Source: LMUY01 sp964244655
GTDB lineage: Bacteria > Pseudomonadota > Alphaproteobacteria > Acetobacterales > Acetobacteraceae
Direction: 5' to 3'
Length of the DNA stretch: 35,670 nt
Assembly (NCBI GenBank): GCA_964244655.1
Contig: CAXTJU010000035.1
Coordinates: 1 to 35,670 of the forward strand
Positions 6,881-17,068 of the stretch are shown here, one piece after another. A model generated the notes under the pieces. The model saw only the letters and a list, made by a program, of their open reading frames with translations, searched no databases and was not told the DNA's origin. The position numbers were made by a program, and so were the translations under genes. The first letter of the stretch is position 1, and every line of letters begins with the position of its first letter.

Positions 6881-8077
6881 ATGAACATCCACGAATACCA
6901 GGCCAAGGAGCTGCTGCGCGGCTACGGCGTGGCGGTGCTGCAAGGCCATGTGGCCTGGACACCGGAGGAGGCGGAAGCCGCCGCCGCCAAGCTGCCCGGC
7001 CCGGTGTACGTGGTGAAAAGCCAGATCCACGCCGGCGGCCGCGGCGCTGGCCGCTTCGCCGAGGCACCGGAAGGCAAGGGCGGCGTCCGCCTCGCCAAAT
7101 CCGCCGCCGAGGTGCGGGAAGCCGCCGCGGCCATGCTGGGCCATGTCCTGGTCACCAAGCAGACGGGCGCGGCCGGCCGCAAGGTGCGCCGCGTGTACGT
7201 GGAGGCCGGGTGCGACATCAAGCGGGAGCTGTATCTCTCGCTGCTGGTGGACCGGGCGACCTCGCGGGTCACGGTCATGGCTTCCACCGAGGGCGGCATG
7301 GAGATCGAGGAGGTGGCCGAGCACCACCCGGAGCGCATCCAGCGCGTCGCCATCGACCCGGCGACCGGCTTATCCGCGTTCCACGCCCGCCGCCTCGCCT
7401 TCAGCCTGGGGCTGGAAGGCAAGCAGGTCGGCGTGTTCGGCCGCTTCGTCGCTGCCATGTACGCGGCGTTCACCGCGCTCGACTGCGACACCATCGAGAT
7501 CAACCCGCTGGTCGTCACCGGCGCGGGCGAGGTGGTGGCGCTCGACGCCAAGGTGAGCTTCGACGACAACGCCTTGTTCCGCCACCCCGAGCTGGAGAAG
7601 CTGCGGGACGAGGCAGAGGAGGACCCGAAGGAGCTGGAGGCCGCCAAGTACAGCCTGAACTACGTGGCGCTGGACGGCACCATCGGCTGCATGGTGAACG
7701 GCGCCGGGCTGGCCATGGCGACCATGGACATTATCAAACTGTACGGTGCATCACCCGCCAACTTCCTGGACGTGGGCGGCGGCGCCACCAAAGAGCGGGT
7801 AACGGCGGCGTTCAAGATCATCCTGTCCGACCCCAACGTGGAGGGCATTCTCATCAACATCTTCGGCGGTATCATGCGCTGCGACGTGATCGCCGAGGGC
7901 GTGGTGGCGGCGGCGCGGGAGGTTTCGCTCGGCGTGCCGCTGGTGGTGCGGCTGGAAGGCACCAACGTGGCGCTGGGCAAGGAGATCATGGCCAAGTCCG
8001 GCCTGCCGATCATATCCGCCGACAACCTGGCGGACGCTGCGGCCAAGGTGGTGAAAGCCGTGAAGGAGGCTGCATAA
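6881..8077 (+). CDS. sucC: Succinyl-CoA synthetase (ADP/GDP-forming), beta subunit
   Basis: SucC with SucD converts succinyl-CoA plus NDP and phosphate to succinate, CoA and NTP. The 398-residue length is normal. The ATP-grasp domain is visible from MNIHEYQAKELL through VVKSQIHAGGRGAGRF, VEAGCDIKRELYLSLLVDR and EINPLVVTG. The C-terminal ligase domain follows, with LDVGGGATKERV, NIFGGIMRCDVIAEG and RLEGTNVALGKE. The first half also matches malate-CoA ligase of serine-cycle bacteria, but the location between mdh and sucA and the absence of serine-cycle genes favour SucC. It overlaps sucD by one base (TAATG). Confidence 0.95.
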   Translation: MNIHEYQAKELLRGYGVAVLQGHVAWTPEEAEAAAAKLPGPVYVVKSQIHAGGRGAGRFAEAPEGKGGVRLAKSAAEVREAAAAMLGHVLVTKQTGAAGRKVRRVYVEAGCDIKRELYLSLLVDRATSRVTVMASTEGGMEIEEVAEHHPERIQRVAIDPATGLSAFHARRLAFSLGLEGKQVGVFGRFVAAMYAAFTALDCDTIEINPLVVTGAGEVVALDAKVSFDDNALFRHPELEKLRDEAEEDPKELEAAKYSLNYVALDGTIGCMVNGAGLAMATMDIIKLYGASPANFLDVGGGATKERVTAAFKIILSDPNVEGILINIFGGIMRCDVIAEGVVAAAREVSLGVPLVVRLEGTNVALGKEIMAKSGLPIISADNLADAAAKVVKAVKEAA

Positions 8078-8952
8078 TGGCCGTTTTGGTCGATGCCAGC
8101 ACGAAGGTTATCACCCAGGGCTTCACCGGGGCGCAGGGCACGTTCCACTCCGAGCAGGCGATCGCCTACGGCACCAAGGTCGTGGGCGGGGTGACGCCGG
8201 GCAAGGGCGGCAGCCTGCACCTGGACCTGCCGGTGTTCGACACCGTGGCCCAGGCGGTCGAGAAGACTGGCGCGGACGCGACAGCCATCTACGTGCCACC
8301 GCCCTTCGCGGCCGACGCCATCCTGGAGGCCATCGACGCCGGCCTGAAGCTGATCGTCTGCATCACCGAGGGTATCCCGGTGCAGGACATGATCCGGGTG
8401 AAGCGGGCGCTGTCCGGCTCGGCCAGCCGGCTGATCGGCCCCAACTGCCCCGGCGTCATCACGCCTGAGGCCTGCAAGATCGGCATCATGCCTGGTCACA
8501 TCCACCGCCGCGGCAAGGTGGGCATCGTCAGCCGCTCCGGCACGCTGACCTACGAGGCAGTGGCGCAGACCACGGCCGCCGGGCTGGGCCAGAGCACCTG
8601 CGTCGGCATCGGCGGGGACCCGGTGAAGGGCACCGATTTCATCGAGGTGCTGGAAATGTTCCTGGCCGACCCGGAGACCGAGAGCATCATCATGATCGGC
8701 GAGATCGGCGGCGCGTCCGAGATCGACGCGGCCGAGTTCCTGGCGCGGGAGAAGAGCCCCAAGCCGGTGGTCGGCTTCATCGCCGGGTCCACAGCGCCCC
8801 CGGGCCGGCGGATGGGCCATGCAGGCGCGGTGATCAGCGGCGGGCGGGACACAGCGGCGGCGAAGTTCGAGGCCATGCGCATCGCCGGCATCCACGTGGC
8901 CGAAAGCCCCTCGGCGCTCGGCAGCACCATGGTCAAGGCGTTGCAAGGCTGA
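8077..8952 (+). CDS. sucD: Succinyl-CoA synthetase, alpha subunit
   Basis: The alpha subunit binds CoA and carries the phosphorylated histidine, seen here as H248 in GRRMGHAGAV. Other signatures are ITQGFTGAQGTFHSEQA (CoA-binding Rossmann part), GGVTPGKGG, GPNCPGVITP and GIVSRSGTLTYE. It is 291 residues, the usual length. The ATG shares its first base with the last base of the sucC stop, a sign of translational coupling that helps make the subunits in equal amounts. A 94-base gap follows before sucA with its own strong ribosome binding site and no clear terminator, so the block may still be one transcript. Confidence 0.96.
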   Translation: MAVLVDASTKVITQGFTGAQGTFHSEQAIAYGTKVVGGVTPGKGGSLHLDLPVFDTVAQAVEKTGADATAIYVPPPFAADAILEAIDAGLKLIVCITEGIPVQDMIRVKRALSGSASRLIGPNCPGVITPEACKIGIMPGHIHRRGKVGIVSRSGTLTYEAVAQTTAAGLGQSTCVGIGGDPVKGTDFIEVLEMFLADPETESIIMIGEIGGASEIDAAEFLAREKSPKPVVGFIAGSTAPPGRRMGHAGAVISGGRDTAAAKFEAMRIAGIHVAESPSALGSTMVKALQG

Positions 8953-9046
8953 CCGGCTAAACCAGTGACTATTTTGCCAGCCCGGATGCTGCCAAAAGCC
9001 CGGCGCGCTGCCCATCTCGCAGTGGCAAGCGTGGAAGGAATCTGAC

Positions 9047-11914
9047 ATGGCCGGCGTTGACATCCTCGCCACGGCGTTCAACGGGTCCAACGCGGCCTTC
9101 ATCGCGGACCTCTACGCGCGCTGGGCCGAGCGGCCGGACAGCGTCGATCCGAGCTTCGCCGAGCTGTTCGCTTCGCTGAACGACGAGGGCCTTTCGGTCC
9201 TCACTGACGCGACCGGCGCCACCTGGGCGCCGCGGCACTTTGCCGTGGGCGACCCGGAGCCCGCCAGGCCGCCGGCCAAGAAGGATCCGGCGCCGCAAGC
9301 CTCCGCCGACCATGTGCGCGCCGCGGCGCTCGACAGCTTGCGCGCGCTGATGATGATTCGCGCCTACCGCGTGCGCGGCCACCTGGAAGCGCGCCTCGAC
9401 CCGCTGGGCTTGACGGTGCCGAAGTCCCACCCCGAGTTGGACCCGGCGAGCTACGGCTTCGGCCTCGCCGACATGGACCGCCCCATCTTCATCGACAACG
9501 TGCTCGGCCGCGACACGGCGACGGTGCGCGAGATCATCGCCGTGCTGCGCCGGACGTACTGCGGCCCGGTCGGCGTCGAGTACATGCACATCCAAGATCC
9601 GGGCCAGAAAGCCTGGCTACAGATGCGCATTGAGAACGAGCTGGCCCCCGGCGCCCTGGACGCCGACTCCAAGCGGACCATCTTGCGCCAGCTGACCGAG
9701 GCCGAGGGCTTCGAGGTGTTCTGCCAGAAGCGCTACGTCGGCACCAAGCGCTTCGGCCTGGAGGGCGGCGAGGTCACCATCCCCGCGCTGCACGCCATGA
9801 TCGAGACGGCGGCGAAGGACGGGGTGGGCGAGGTCGCGATCGGCATGCCGCACCGCGGCCGGCTGAACACGCTGGTCAACATCGTCCGCAAGCCGTTCAC
9901 CGCCCTGTTCAGCGAGTTTGGCGGCGCCAGCCCGAAGCCGGATGACGTGCAAGGCTCTGGTGACGTCAAATACCATCTCGGCACCAGCACGGACATCGAG
10001 ATGGCGGGGCACGCCGTCCACATCTCCTTGCAGCCGAATCCGTCCCACCTGGAAGCAGTCGATCCCGTGGTGGTCGGCAAAGTCCGCGCCCGGCAGGATG
10101 CGGCGGGCGATACCAAGACCCGGCGCAGCGTCATGGGCATCCTGATGCACGGTGACGCCGCGTTCGCGGGCCAGGGTCTGGTGTACGAGACGCTGGCGAT
10201 GAGCAAGCTGATCGGCTACCGCACCGGCGGCACGATCCACCTGATCGTCAACAACCAGATCGGCTTCACCACCATCCCGGCGCATGCCTATTCGGGGCTG
10301 TACTGCACCGATGTTGCCAAGTCGATCCAGGCGCCGATCCTGCACGTGAACGGCGATGATCCAGAGGCGGTGGTGTTCTGCTCCCGCCTGGCCGCCGAGT
10401 TCCGCCAGGAGTTCGGCACGGACTTCGTGCTGGATATTGTGTGCTACCGCCGCCACGGCCACAACGAGACGGACGAGCCGGCCTTCACCCAGCCAATCAT
10501 GTACCGCGCCATCCGCGACATGCCCACCACCCGCACGCTGTATGCCCGCAAGCTGGCGGCGGAGGGCGTGGTCAGTGAGGCCGAGGCTGGGGCGATGTGG
10601 GACGGCTTCACCGCGACGCTGGAGGAGAGCTTCAAGGCGGCGCAGGGTTACAAGCCCAACAAGGCGGATTGGCTGGAGGGCCGCTGGGCTGGCTTCAAGC
10701 AGGCCGACCAGGAGGACGAGCGCTCCGAGGAGGCGACGGCGCTGACCATGGTGGAGGCCGCTGAGATCGGCGCCGCCCTCAGCGCCGTGCCGGACGGCTT
10801 CGACGCCAACCCCAAGATCATGCGCCAGCTCGAAGCCAAGCGGGCTGCGTTCGAGAAGGGAGAGGGCATCGACTGGGCCACCGGCGAGGCGCTGGCGTTT
10901 GGCGGGCTGCTGTTGGACGGCCACCGGGTGCGGCTGTCCGGCGAGGACTGCCAGCGCGGCACCTTCAGCCAACGCCACGCCGTGCTGGTGGACCAGACGG
11001 ATGCCAGCGAGCACATACCGCTGAACAACATCCGCGAGGGTCAGGCGAAGATTGAAATCTTCAACTCCCTGCTATCCGAGGTCGGGGTGCTGGGCTTCGA
11101 GTACGGCTACACCCTGGCCGACCCGACGACGCTGGTGCTGTGGGAGGCGCAGTTCGGCGACTTCGCCAACGGCGCGCAGGTCATCATCGACCAGTTCCTC
11201 GCCAGCGGCGAGACCAAGTGGCTGCGCATGTCCGGCCTTACACTGCTGTTGCCGCACGGCTACGAGGGGCAGGGACCGGAGCATTCCTCCGCCCGGCTGG
11301 AGCGCTACCTGCAGCTCTGCGCCGAACGCAACATGACGGTGGCGAACCTCACCACCCCGGCCAACTACTTCCACGCCCTGCGGCGGCAGCTCAAGCGCAA
11401 CTTCCGCAAGCCGCTGGTCATCATGACGCCCAAGAGCCTGCTGCGGCACAAGCTGGCGGTGTCCAAGCTTGCCGAATTCACCGGCGAGGCGCGGTTCCAG
11501 CACGTCATCCCCGAGACGGACCCGTTGGACGCCGCGGACGCGGTCAAGCGCGTCGTGCTGTGCAGCGGCAAGGTGTATTACGACCTGCTGGCGGAGCGGC
11601 GCGAGAAGGGGGTGCGCGACGTGGCGATCGTGCGCCTGGAGCAGATCTACCCGTTCCCCACCAAGTCGCTCGCCACCGCACTGGCTGCCTACCCAAACGC
11701 CGAGGTGGTATGGTGTCAGGAGGAGCCGGAGAACATGGGCGCCTGGAGCTTCGTGGACCGCAAGATTGAGGCCACGCTGGGCGTGGTTCGCCATGCCTGC
11801 CGCCGCCCAAGCTACGTCGGGCGCGACCCGGCGGCCAGCCCGGCGACGGGGCTGGCGAAGGTGCACGCCGCGCAGCAGGCGGCGCTGGTTGCGAGCGCCC
11901 TGGCGCTCAACTGA
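9047..11914 (+). CDS. sucA: 2-oxoglutarate dehydrogenase E1 component (thiamine diphosphate-dependent)
   Basis: E1 decarboxylates 2-oxoglutarate and passes the succinyl group to the lipoyl arm of SucB. The 955-residue protein has the N-terminal FxNGSNAAFIADLY segment, a helical region, then the catalytic parts: EVAIGMPHRGRLN, GSGDVKYHLG, HISLQPNPSHLEAVDPVV and GDAAFAGQG with the ThDP/Mg site. NNQIGFTT and RRHGHNETDEP follow, with the transketolase-like pyrimidine domain at GTFSQRHAV and HGYEGQGPEHSSARLER, and the C-terminal KLAVSKL and WCQEEPENMG. Length and order are standard. GGAAGGA lies seven bases before the ATG. Confidence 0.97.
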   Translation: MAGVDILATAFNGSNAAFIADLYARWAERPDSVDPSFAELFASLNDEGLSVLTDATGATWAPRHFAVGDPEPARPPAKKDPAPQASADHVRAAALDSLRALMMIRAYRVRGHLEARLDPLGLTVPKSHPELDPASYGFGLADMDRPIFIDNVLGRDTATVREIIAVLRRTYCGPVGVEYMHIQDPGQKAWLQMRIENELAPGALDADSKRTILRQLTEAEGFEVFCQKRYVGTKRFGLEGGEVTIPALHAMIETAAKDGVGEVAIGMPHRGRLNTLVNIVRKPFTALFSEFGGASPKPDDVQGSGDVKYHLGTSTDIEMAGHAVHISLQPNPSHLEAVDPVVVGKVRARQDAAGDTKTRRSVMGILMHGDAAFAGQGLVYETLAMSKLIGYRTGGTIHLIVNNQIGFTTIPAHAYSGLYCTDVAKSIQAPILHVNGDDPEAVVFCSRLAAEFRQEFGTDFVLDIVCYRRHGHNETDEPAFTQPIMYRAIRDMPTTRTLYARKLAAEGVVSEAEAGAMWDGFTATLEESFKAAQGYKPNKADWLEGRWAGFKQADQEDERSEEATALTMVEAAEIGAALSAVPDGFDANPKIMRQLEAKRAAFEKGEGIDWATGEALAFGGLLLDGHRVRLSGEDCQRGTFSQRHAVLVDQTDASEHIPLNNIREGQAKIEIFNSLLSEVGVLGFEYGYTLADPTTLVLWEAQFGDFANGAQVIIDQFLASGETKWLRMSGLTLLLPHGYEGQGPEHSSARLERYLQLCAERNMTVANLTTPANYFHALRRQLKRNFRKPLVIMTPKSLLRHKLAVSKLAEFTGEARFQHVIPETDPLDAADAVKRVVLCSGKVYYDLLAERREKGVRDVAIVRLEQIYPFPTKSLATALAAYPNAEVVWCQEEPENMGAWSFVDRKIEATLGVVRHACRRPSYVGRDPAASPATGLAKVHAAQQAALVASALALN

Positions 11915-11935
11915 AAGCAGGAGTTGAAAGCCGTT

Positions 11936-13192
<1,257 letters not shown>

Positions 13193-13201
13193 GACGAAGA
13201 T

Positions 13202-13306
13202 TGGGGTTTGCTCCGAACCCCACCAGAGGACAGCCACCCTCTGGACACTTGAAGATGGGAGATCAAAGGGACGACTATCCCCTTGCTGGTGCAGGGCAGA
13301 GCCCAG
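13202..13306. repeat. Tandem hairpins between sucB and lpd, partly repeated elsewhere in the window
   Basis: Two adjacent perfect hairpins are visible: TGGGGTT/AACCCCA (13202-13222) and CCAGAGG/CCTCTGG (13223-13244). A third small dyad is GGGC-AGA-GCCC inside GGTGCAGGGCAGAGCCC (from 13288). The 15-mer starting at 13202 recurs exactly at 32328-32342. The GGTGCAGGGCAG-GCCC core recurs near 33813-33829 with one difference. None is followed by a T run here. They look like members of dispersed intergenic palindromic repeats; they could also attenuate or stabilise the message between sucB and lpd. Confidence 0.6.
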
Positions 13307-13401
13307 CGAAACAGCCTGCCGCCCATCGACTTTTGCCGGGTCAATGACCATCTCCGATGCCTGAGATTGCTGCGTCCGCCGTGGCGCGCCTTGGAGACAT
13401 C

Positions 13402-14793
13402 ATGAGTGAATCCTTCGACGTCATCATCATCGGCGCTGGGCCGGGCGGCTACGTGTGCGCCCTGCGCGCCGCCCAGCTCGGGCTGCGCACTGCCTGTGTC
13501 GAGAAGCGGGCAACGCTCGGCGGCACTTGCCTGAACATCGGCTGCATTCCGTCCAAGGCGCTGCTGCAATCCTCGGAGAACTTCGAGGAGGCCGGGCACA
13601 GCTTCAAGGACCATGGTGTCATGATCGACAGCGTGCGGCTCGACCTGGCGCGGATGCACGCGCGCAAGGATGAGGTCGTCGCGGCCAACGTGAAGGGCGT
13701 CGAGTTCCTGTTCAAGAAGAACAAGGTCACTTGGCTCAAGGGTGAGGGCAGCATCGCCGGCCCTGGCCGGGTCATGGTCGATGGCGCGGAGCACGAGACC
13801 AAGGCGATCGTGATCGCGACCGGCAGCGAGAGCATCCCGCTGCCCGGCGTCGAAGTGGACGAGAAAACAGTCGTCTCCTCCACCGGCGCGTTGGAGCTGG
13901 ACAAGGTGCCCGGCCACCTGGTGGTGGTCGGCGGCGGCTACATCGGGCTCGAATTGGGCAGCGTGTGGCGGCGGCTCGGCGCCGAGGTAACGGTCGTCGA
14001 GTACCTCGACCGCCTGGTGCCCGGCATGGACGGCGAGATCGGCAAGACGTTCGAGCGGGTGCTGGGCAAGCAGGGCATCAAGTTCCGCCTCAAGACCAAG
14101 GTCACGAAGGCGGAGCGCACCGAGACGGGCCAGCGCCTGACCCTGGAGCCGGCGGATGGCGGCGCGGCGCAAACGCTGGATGCGGACATCGTATTGGTGG
14201 CGATCGGCCGGCGACCGTACTACGAGGGCCTCGGCCTGGAGGCGGCCGGGGTGGCGCTGGACGAGCGCAAGCGGGTCAAGATCGACGCGCACTTCGCCAC
14301 CAGCGTGCCGGGCATCTATGCGATCGGCGATATCGTGACCGGGCCGATGCTGGCGCACAAGGCGGAGGAGGAGGGCGTGGCGATGGCCGAAATCCTGGCC
14401 GGGCAGGCGGGCCACGTGAACTACGCCGTCATCCCCGGCGTGGTGTACACCTGGCCGGAGGTCGCCTCCATCGGCGCCACCGAGGAGATGCTGAAGGCGC
14501 AGGGCCGGGCCTACAACGCCGGTCGGTTCCCGTTCACCGCCAACGGCCGTGCCCGCGCGATGGGGGCCACGGACGGCTTCGTCAAAATCCTGGCGGACAA
14601 GGCGACCGACGAGATCCTGGGTGCGCACATCATCGGTCCGGACGCTGGCACCCTGATCGCCGAAATTGCAACCGCGATGGAGTTCGGCGCCAGCAGCGAG
14701 GACGTAGCCCGCACCTGCCATGCCCATCCGAGTCTGAACGAGGCCGTCAAGGAAGCGGCGCTGGCCGTGGCAGGCCGCGCGCTGCATATCTGA
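13402..14793 (+). CDS. lpdA: Dihydrolipoamide dehydrogenase (E3)
   Basis: E3 reoxidises the dihydrolipoyl arm of SucB and reduces NAD. The 463-residue flavoprotein has the FAD motif GAGPGG (11-16), the redox-active disulfide C43-C48 in GGTCLNIGCIPSK, the NAD motif VVGGGYIGLELG, the FAD-contacting AIGDIV, and the C-terminal dimer-interface H442-E447 pair (HPSLNE). It follows sucB with 209 bases between them. The ATG at 13402 has GGAG six bases ahead; the longer reading from 13357 has no such site. It could also serve the pyruvate dehydrogenase or glycine cleavage complexes if no other copy exists. Confidence 0.96.
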   Translation: MSESFDVIIIGAGPGGYVCALRAAQLGLRTACVEKRATLGGTCLNIGCIPSKALLQSSENFEEAGHSFKDHGVMIDSVRLDLARMHARKDEVVAANVKGVEFLFKKNKVTWLKGEGSIAGPGRVMVDGAEHETKAIVIATGSESIPLPGVEVDEKTVVSSTGALELDKVPGHLVVVGGGYIGLELGSVWRRLGAEVTVVEYLDRLVPGMDGEIGKTFERVLGKQGIKFRLKTKVTKAERTETGQRLTLEPADGGAAQTLDADIVLVAIGRRPYYEGLGLEAAGVALDERKRVKIDAHFATSVPGIYAIGDIVTGPMLAHKAEEEGVAMAEILAGQAGHVNYAVIPGVVYTWPEVASIGATEEMLKAQGRAYNAGRFPFTANGRARAMGATDGFVKILADKATDEILGAHIIGPDAGTLIAEIATAMEFGASSEDVARTCHAHPSLNEAVKEAALAVAGRALHI

Positions 14794-14800
14794 GGCTTAC

Positions 14801-14826
14801 ACCTGGGCGGCTCAGGCCGCCCGGGT
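14801..14826. terminator. Bidirectional hairpin between convergent lpd and topoisomerase IB
   Basis: An 11-base-pair stem (14801-14811 with 14816-14826, one G-U pair) closes a TCAG loop. The loop contains the stop codon of the leftward topoisomerase gene. It lies seven bases after the lpd stop. There is no T run on either side, so termination may be weak or factor-dependent. Confidence 0.5.
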
Positions 14827-15993
14827 GCCGCCCGGATGCTTGATCGCCTCGCTCAGCCGCCGGCTCAGAAAGGCGGTTACGGCTACTTCCTCCGCCGTCA
14901 GCCCCGTCGCCCCGTCGTCCAGCACCGCGTCGGCGCGGTCTTTCAAGCCTTCCAACAGACTGCCGTCCAGGTAGCCGTCGAAGATCGCCGGGTGGATGTA
15001 ACACTTGCGGCATACGGATGGCGTGTTGCCGAGCAGCTCCGCCACCGTCTCCACCGCCTGCACCACGTTCTTCTTGTTCTTCGCCTCCGTGTCGAACCGC
15101 TCCAGCTCACGCAGCGCCAGGGCCGCCAGGTTGGTGGCAGCCCAGGTGCGGAAGTCCTTGGCCGTGACCTCCTCGCCACTGATCTCATGCAGATAGGCGT
15201 TCACGTCGTCTGAGCCGATGTGGTGCACCTCGCCGTCATGGTCCAGGAACTGAAACAGGTGCTGGCCCGGCAGCTCACGGCAGCGCTTGACGATGTTGGC
15301 CAGGCGGCGGTCCTGCAGGCTGAGGTGGTGGTCGATGCCGTGCTTGCCGCGGAAGTCGAACTTGATGCGGCTGCCCTCCACCCGGGTGTGCCGGTTGCGC
15401 AGCGTTGTCAGCCCGAAGCTGTCGTTCTGCTGGGCATATTCCTCGTTGCCGACGCGGGCCAGGGTCTTCTCCAGCAGCTTGACCAAGGCGGCCAGCACCC
15501 GGCGGCGCGGCAGGCCGTCCAGCGCCAGGTCATGCTCCACCTGGGCGCGGATCTTGGGCAGCACCCGCCCGAACAGCAACATCCGCGAGTATTTCGCCTC
15601 GTCCCGGATGGCACGCCAGCGCGCGTGATAGCGATACTGCTTCCGGCCGCGCGCGTCCCGCCCCGTCGCCTGCAAGTGCCCGTTCGGATCGGGGCAAACC
15701 CACACGTCCGTATAGGCCGGGGGGATGGCCAGCTGCTTGATGCGCGCCAGCTCGGCCTCGTCGGTGATCGGGGCGCCGTCCTTGCGGCGGTACTCGAACC
15801 CGTCCCCGACCGGCACGCGGGCCAGGCCAGGCTTCTTGTCGGTGACGTAATGCAGCTTGGCGGCTTTGGCGGCCAGCTTGGCTTCGTCAACGTCGGGCGT
15901 GGGCGCGGGAAGGGCCGTGGCGACCTCCTTCGATCGGGTGGGTGAACAAGTGCGACTTCCGCCGGGTTCCGCAAGCGCCTCAGCAGGCGGCAA
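14812..15993 (-). CDS. Type IB DNA topoisomerase (poxvirus-like)
   Basis: The enzyme relaxes supercoils by nicking one strand through a 3'-phosphotyrosine. The bacterial/poxviral-type catalytic domain is visible, with Tyr332 in KCYIHPAIFDGYLDGSL as the nucleophile. Upstream elements include RKQYRYHARWRAIRDEAKY, FGLTTLRNRH, FRGKHG and KDFRTWAAT. The N-terminal DNA-binding part holds IPPAYTDVWVCPDPNGHLQATGRD, split over about residues 90-113. The start is unclear. The only standard start in this frame is TTG at 15993, inside the preceding gene. A strong AAGGAGG (15930-15924) is followed five bases later by an in-frame ACG, which would give 368 residues beginning just before the conserved part. 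It overlaps the end of the polyketide cluster's FAD gene and may be co-transcribed with it. Confidence 0.88.
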   Translation of the reverse strand: MPPAEALAEPGGSRTCSPTRSKEVATALPAPTPDVDEAKLAAKAAKLHYVTDKKPGLARVPVGDGFEYRRKDGAPITDEAELARIKQLAIPPAYTDVWVCPDPNGHLQATGRDARGRKQYRYHARWRAIRDEAKYSRMLLFGRVLPKIRAQVEHDLALDGLPRRRVLAALVKLLEKTLARVGNEEYAQQNDSFGLTTLRNRHTRVEGSRIKFDFRGKHGIDHHLSLQDRRLANIVKRCRELPGQHLFQFLDHDGEVHHIGSDDVNAYLHEISGEEVTAKDFRTWAATNLAALALRELERFDTEAKNKKNVVQAVETVAELLGNTPSVCRKCYIHPAIFDGYLDGSLLEGLKDRADAVLDDGATGLTAEEVAVTAFLSRRLSEAIKHPGGTRAA

Positions 15994-17068
15994 CCCGGGT
16001 GCGCCGCGCCACTTGCGCCATCAGGCCCGGCCAAAGCTGCGCCCCGGCCACCATGGCGTTGCGCACGGGGCGCGACCCAGCGAGGTGGGACAGGCCTGAG
16101 GCCAGCCTGACCGGCCCGGCGGCGGCCCGGCGCATGGCGCGGTGGTAGCGTTCGGCGCCAGCGCCTGTGCGGACCGCCTCGGCGGCTAGTCGGGCGCTGT
16201 GCAGCGCGATGGCCATGCCGTCGCCGCAGAACGAGGGGATCACGGCGGCCTGGTCGCCCAGTCGGAACACGCCGGCCTGCCCGTCTTCGCGGTGAACGAA
16301 ACCATACGGCACGCGGAAAATGCTGAGCGGACGTTTCCAGCATGCCACGGCGCCGTCCAGACAGCGTCCGAGATGAGGAACTTCGTGCGACAACGCTGCC
16401 AGCAGCGCCGTCCAGCTTTGGCCCAGCTCCTGGTAGCGCGCCCGATCGATCAGCAGGGTAAGGTTCGCGGCGGCGCCCTCGACCATTTGCAGCCCGGCAT
16501 AGCCCCCGGCGAACAGGATGACCTCGACATGGCCGGACAGCGCTGCCTGCTGCGCCGGCTGGAGAGTGAAATACATCTTGAAGCCGATCAGCGGCTTGGG
16601 CGGCTTGCGCAGCAACCGGGGCAGGCCGCGGAGGTCGTGCTTGCCGGTGGCCAGGAACAGGCAGGGCGCGGAGCGGGGGCCTTCGTTGGTGTCCAGCGCC
16701 GTCCCTTCGGCGCGCAGCACATGCACCCCCCGGCGTACCTCGGCGCCCAGCAGGGCCGCCCGTTGCAGCAGCGCCTCGTCCAGCACCCGGCGGGACAGGC
16801 TTGCCGCGGGGAACGGCAGGCGGCTCTCGGCCACCCGGCGATGGTTGACCAGCCGCGTTCCGGTGATGGGCACGGCGCCCAAAGCCGCCGGGTCGATGCC
16901 CAGGGCGGCCAGGTCGAGCAGCGCTTCGCCGCTGAGGAACTCGCCGCACACCTTGTGGGCCGGCGCACGTTCCCGCTCCAGCAGCGTGACCGGAATGCCT
17001 GCCTGTGCCAGCCGGCACGCCGCCGCCGCCCCGGCCAGGCCGCCGCCGGCGATCAGCACCTGCGTCAA
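15980..17068 (-). CDS. FAD-dependent oxidoreductase of the polyketide cluster (geranylgeranyl-reductase-like)
   Basis: A 362-residue flavoprotein with an N-terminal Rossmann FAD motif (GGGLAG, 8-13). It also has the KVCGEFLS segment (39-45), seen in geranylgeranyl-reductase/halogenase-like flavoproteins, and the second FAD motif FRLGDQAAVIPSFCGDG. The start is set by context: TTG at 17068 overlaps the methyltransferase stop (TTGA) and gives MTQVLIAGGG; earlier in-frame starts add a tail without homology to the fold. In a cluster with a type III polyketide synthase and a methyltransferase it could hydroxylate or oxidise the aromatic product, as the flavin hydroxylase of the Streptomyces srs operon does. 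It could instead reduce a double bond. The substrate is unknown. Confidence 0.82.
   Translation of the reverse strand: MTQVLIAGGGLAGAAAACRLAQAGIPVTLLERERAPAHKVCGEFLSGEALLDLAALGIDPAALGAVPITGTRLVNHRRVAESRLPFPAASLSRRVLDEALLQRAALLGAEVRRGVHVLRAEGTALDTNEGPRSAPCLFLATGKHDLRGLPRLLRKPPKPLIGFKMYFTLQPAQQAALSGHVEVILFAGGYAGLQMVEGAAANLTLLIDRARYQELGQSWTALLAALSHEVPHLGRCLDGAVACWKRPLSIFRVPYGFVHREDGQAGVFRLGDQAAVIPSFCGDGMAIALHSARLAAEAVRTGAGAERYHRAMRRAAAGPVRLASGLSHLAGSRPVRNAMVAGAQLWPGLMAQVARRTRVAAC

Noticed and set aside
6881..8952. Malate-CoA ligase (mtkAB) of the serine cycle instead of succinyl-CoA synthetase
   Set aside because: The genes sit directly between mdh and sucA-sucB-lpd and there are no serine-cycle genes, so the TCA role is more likely.
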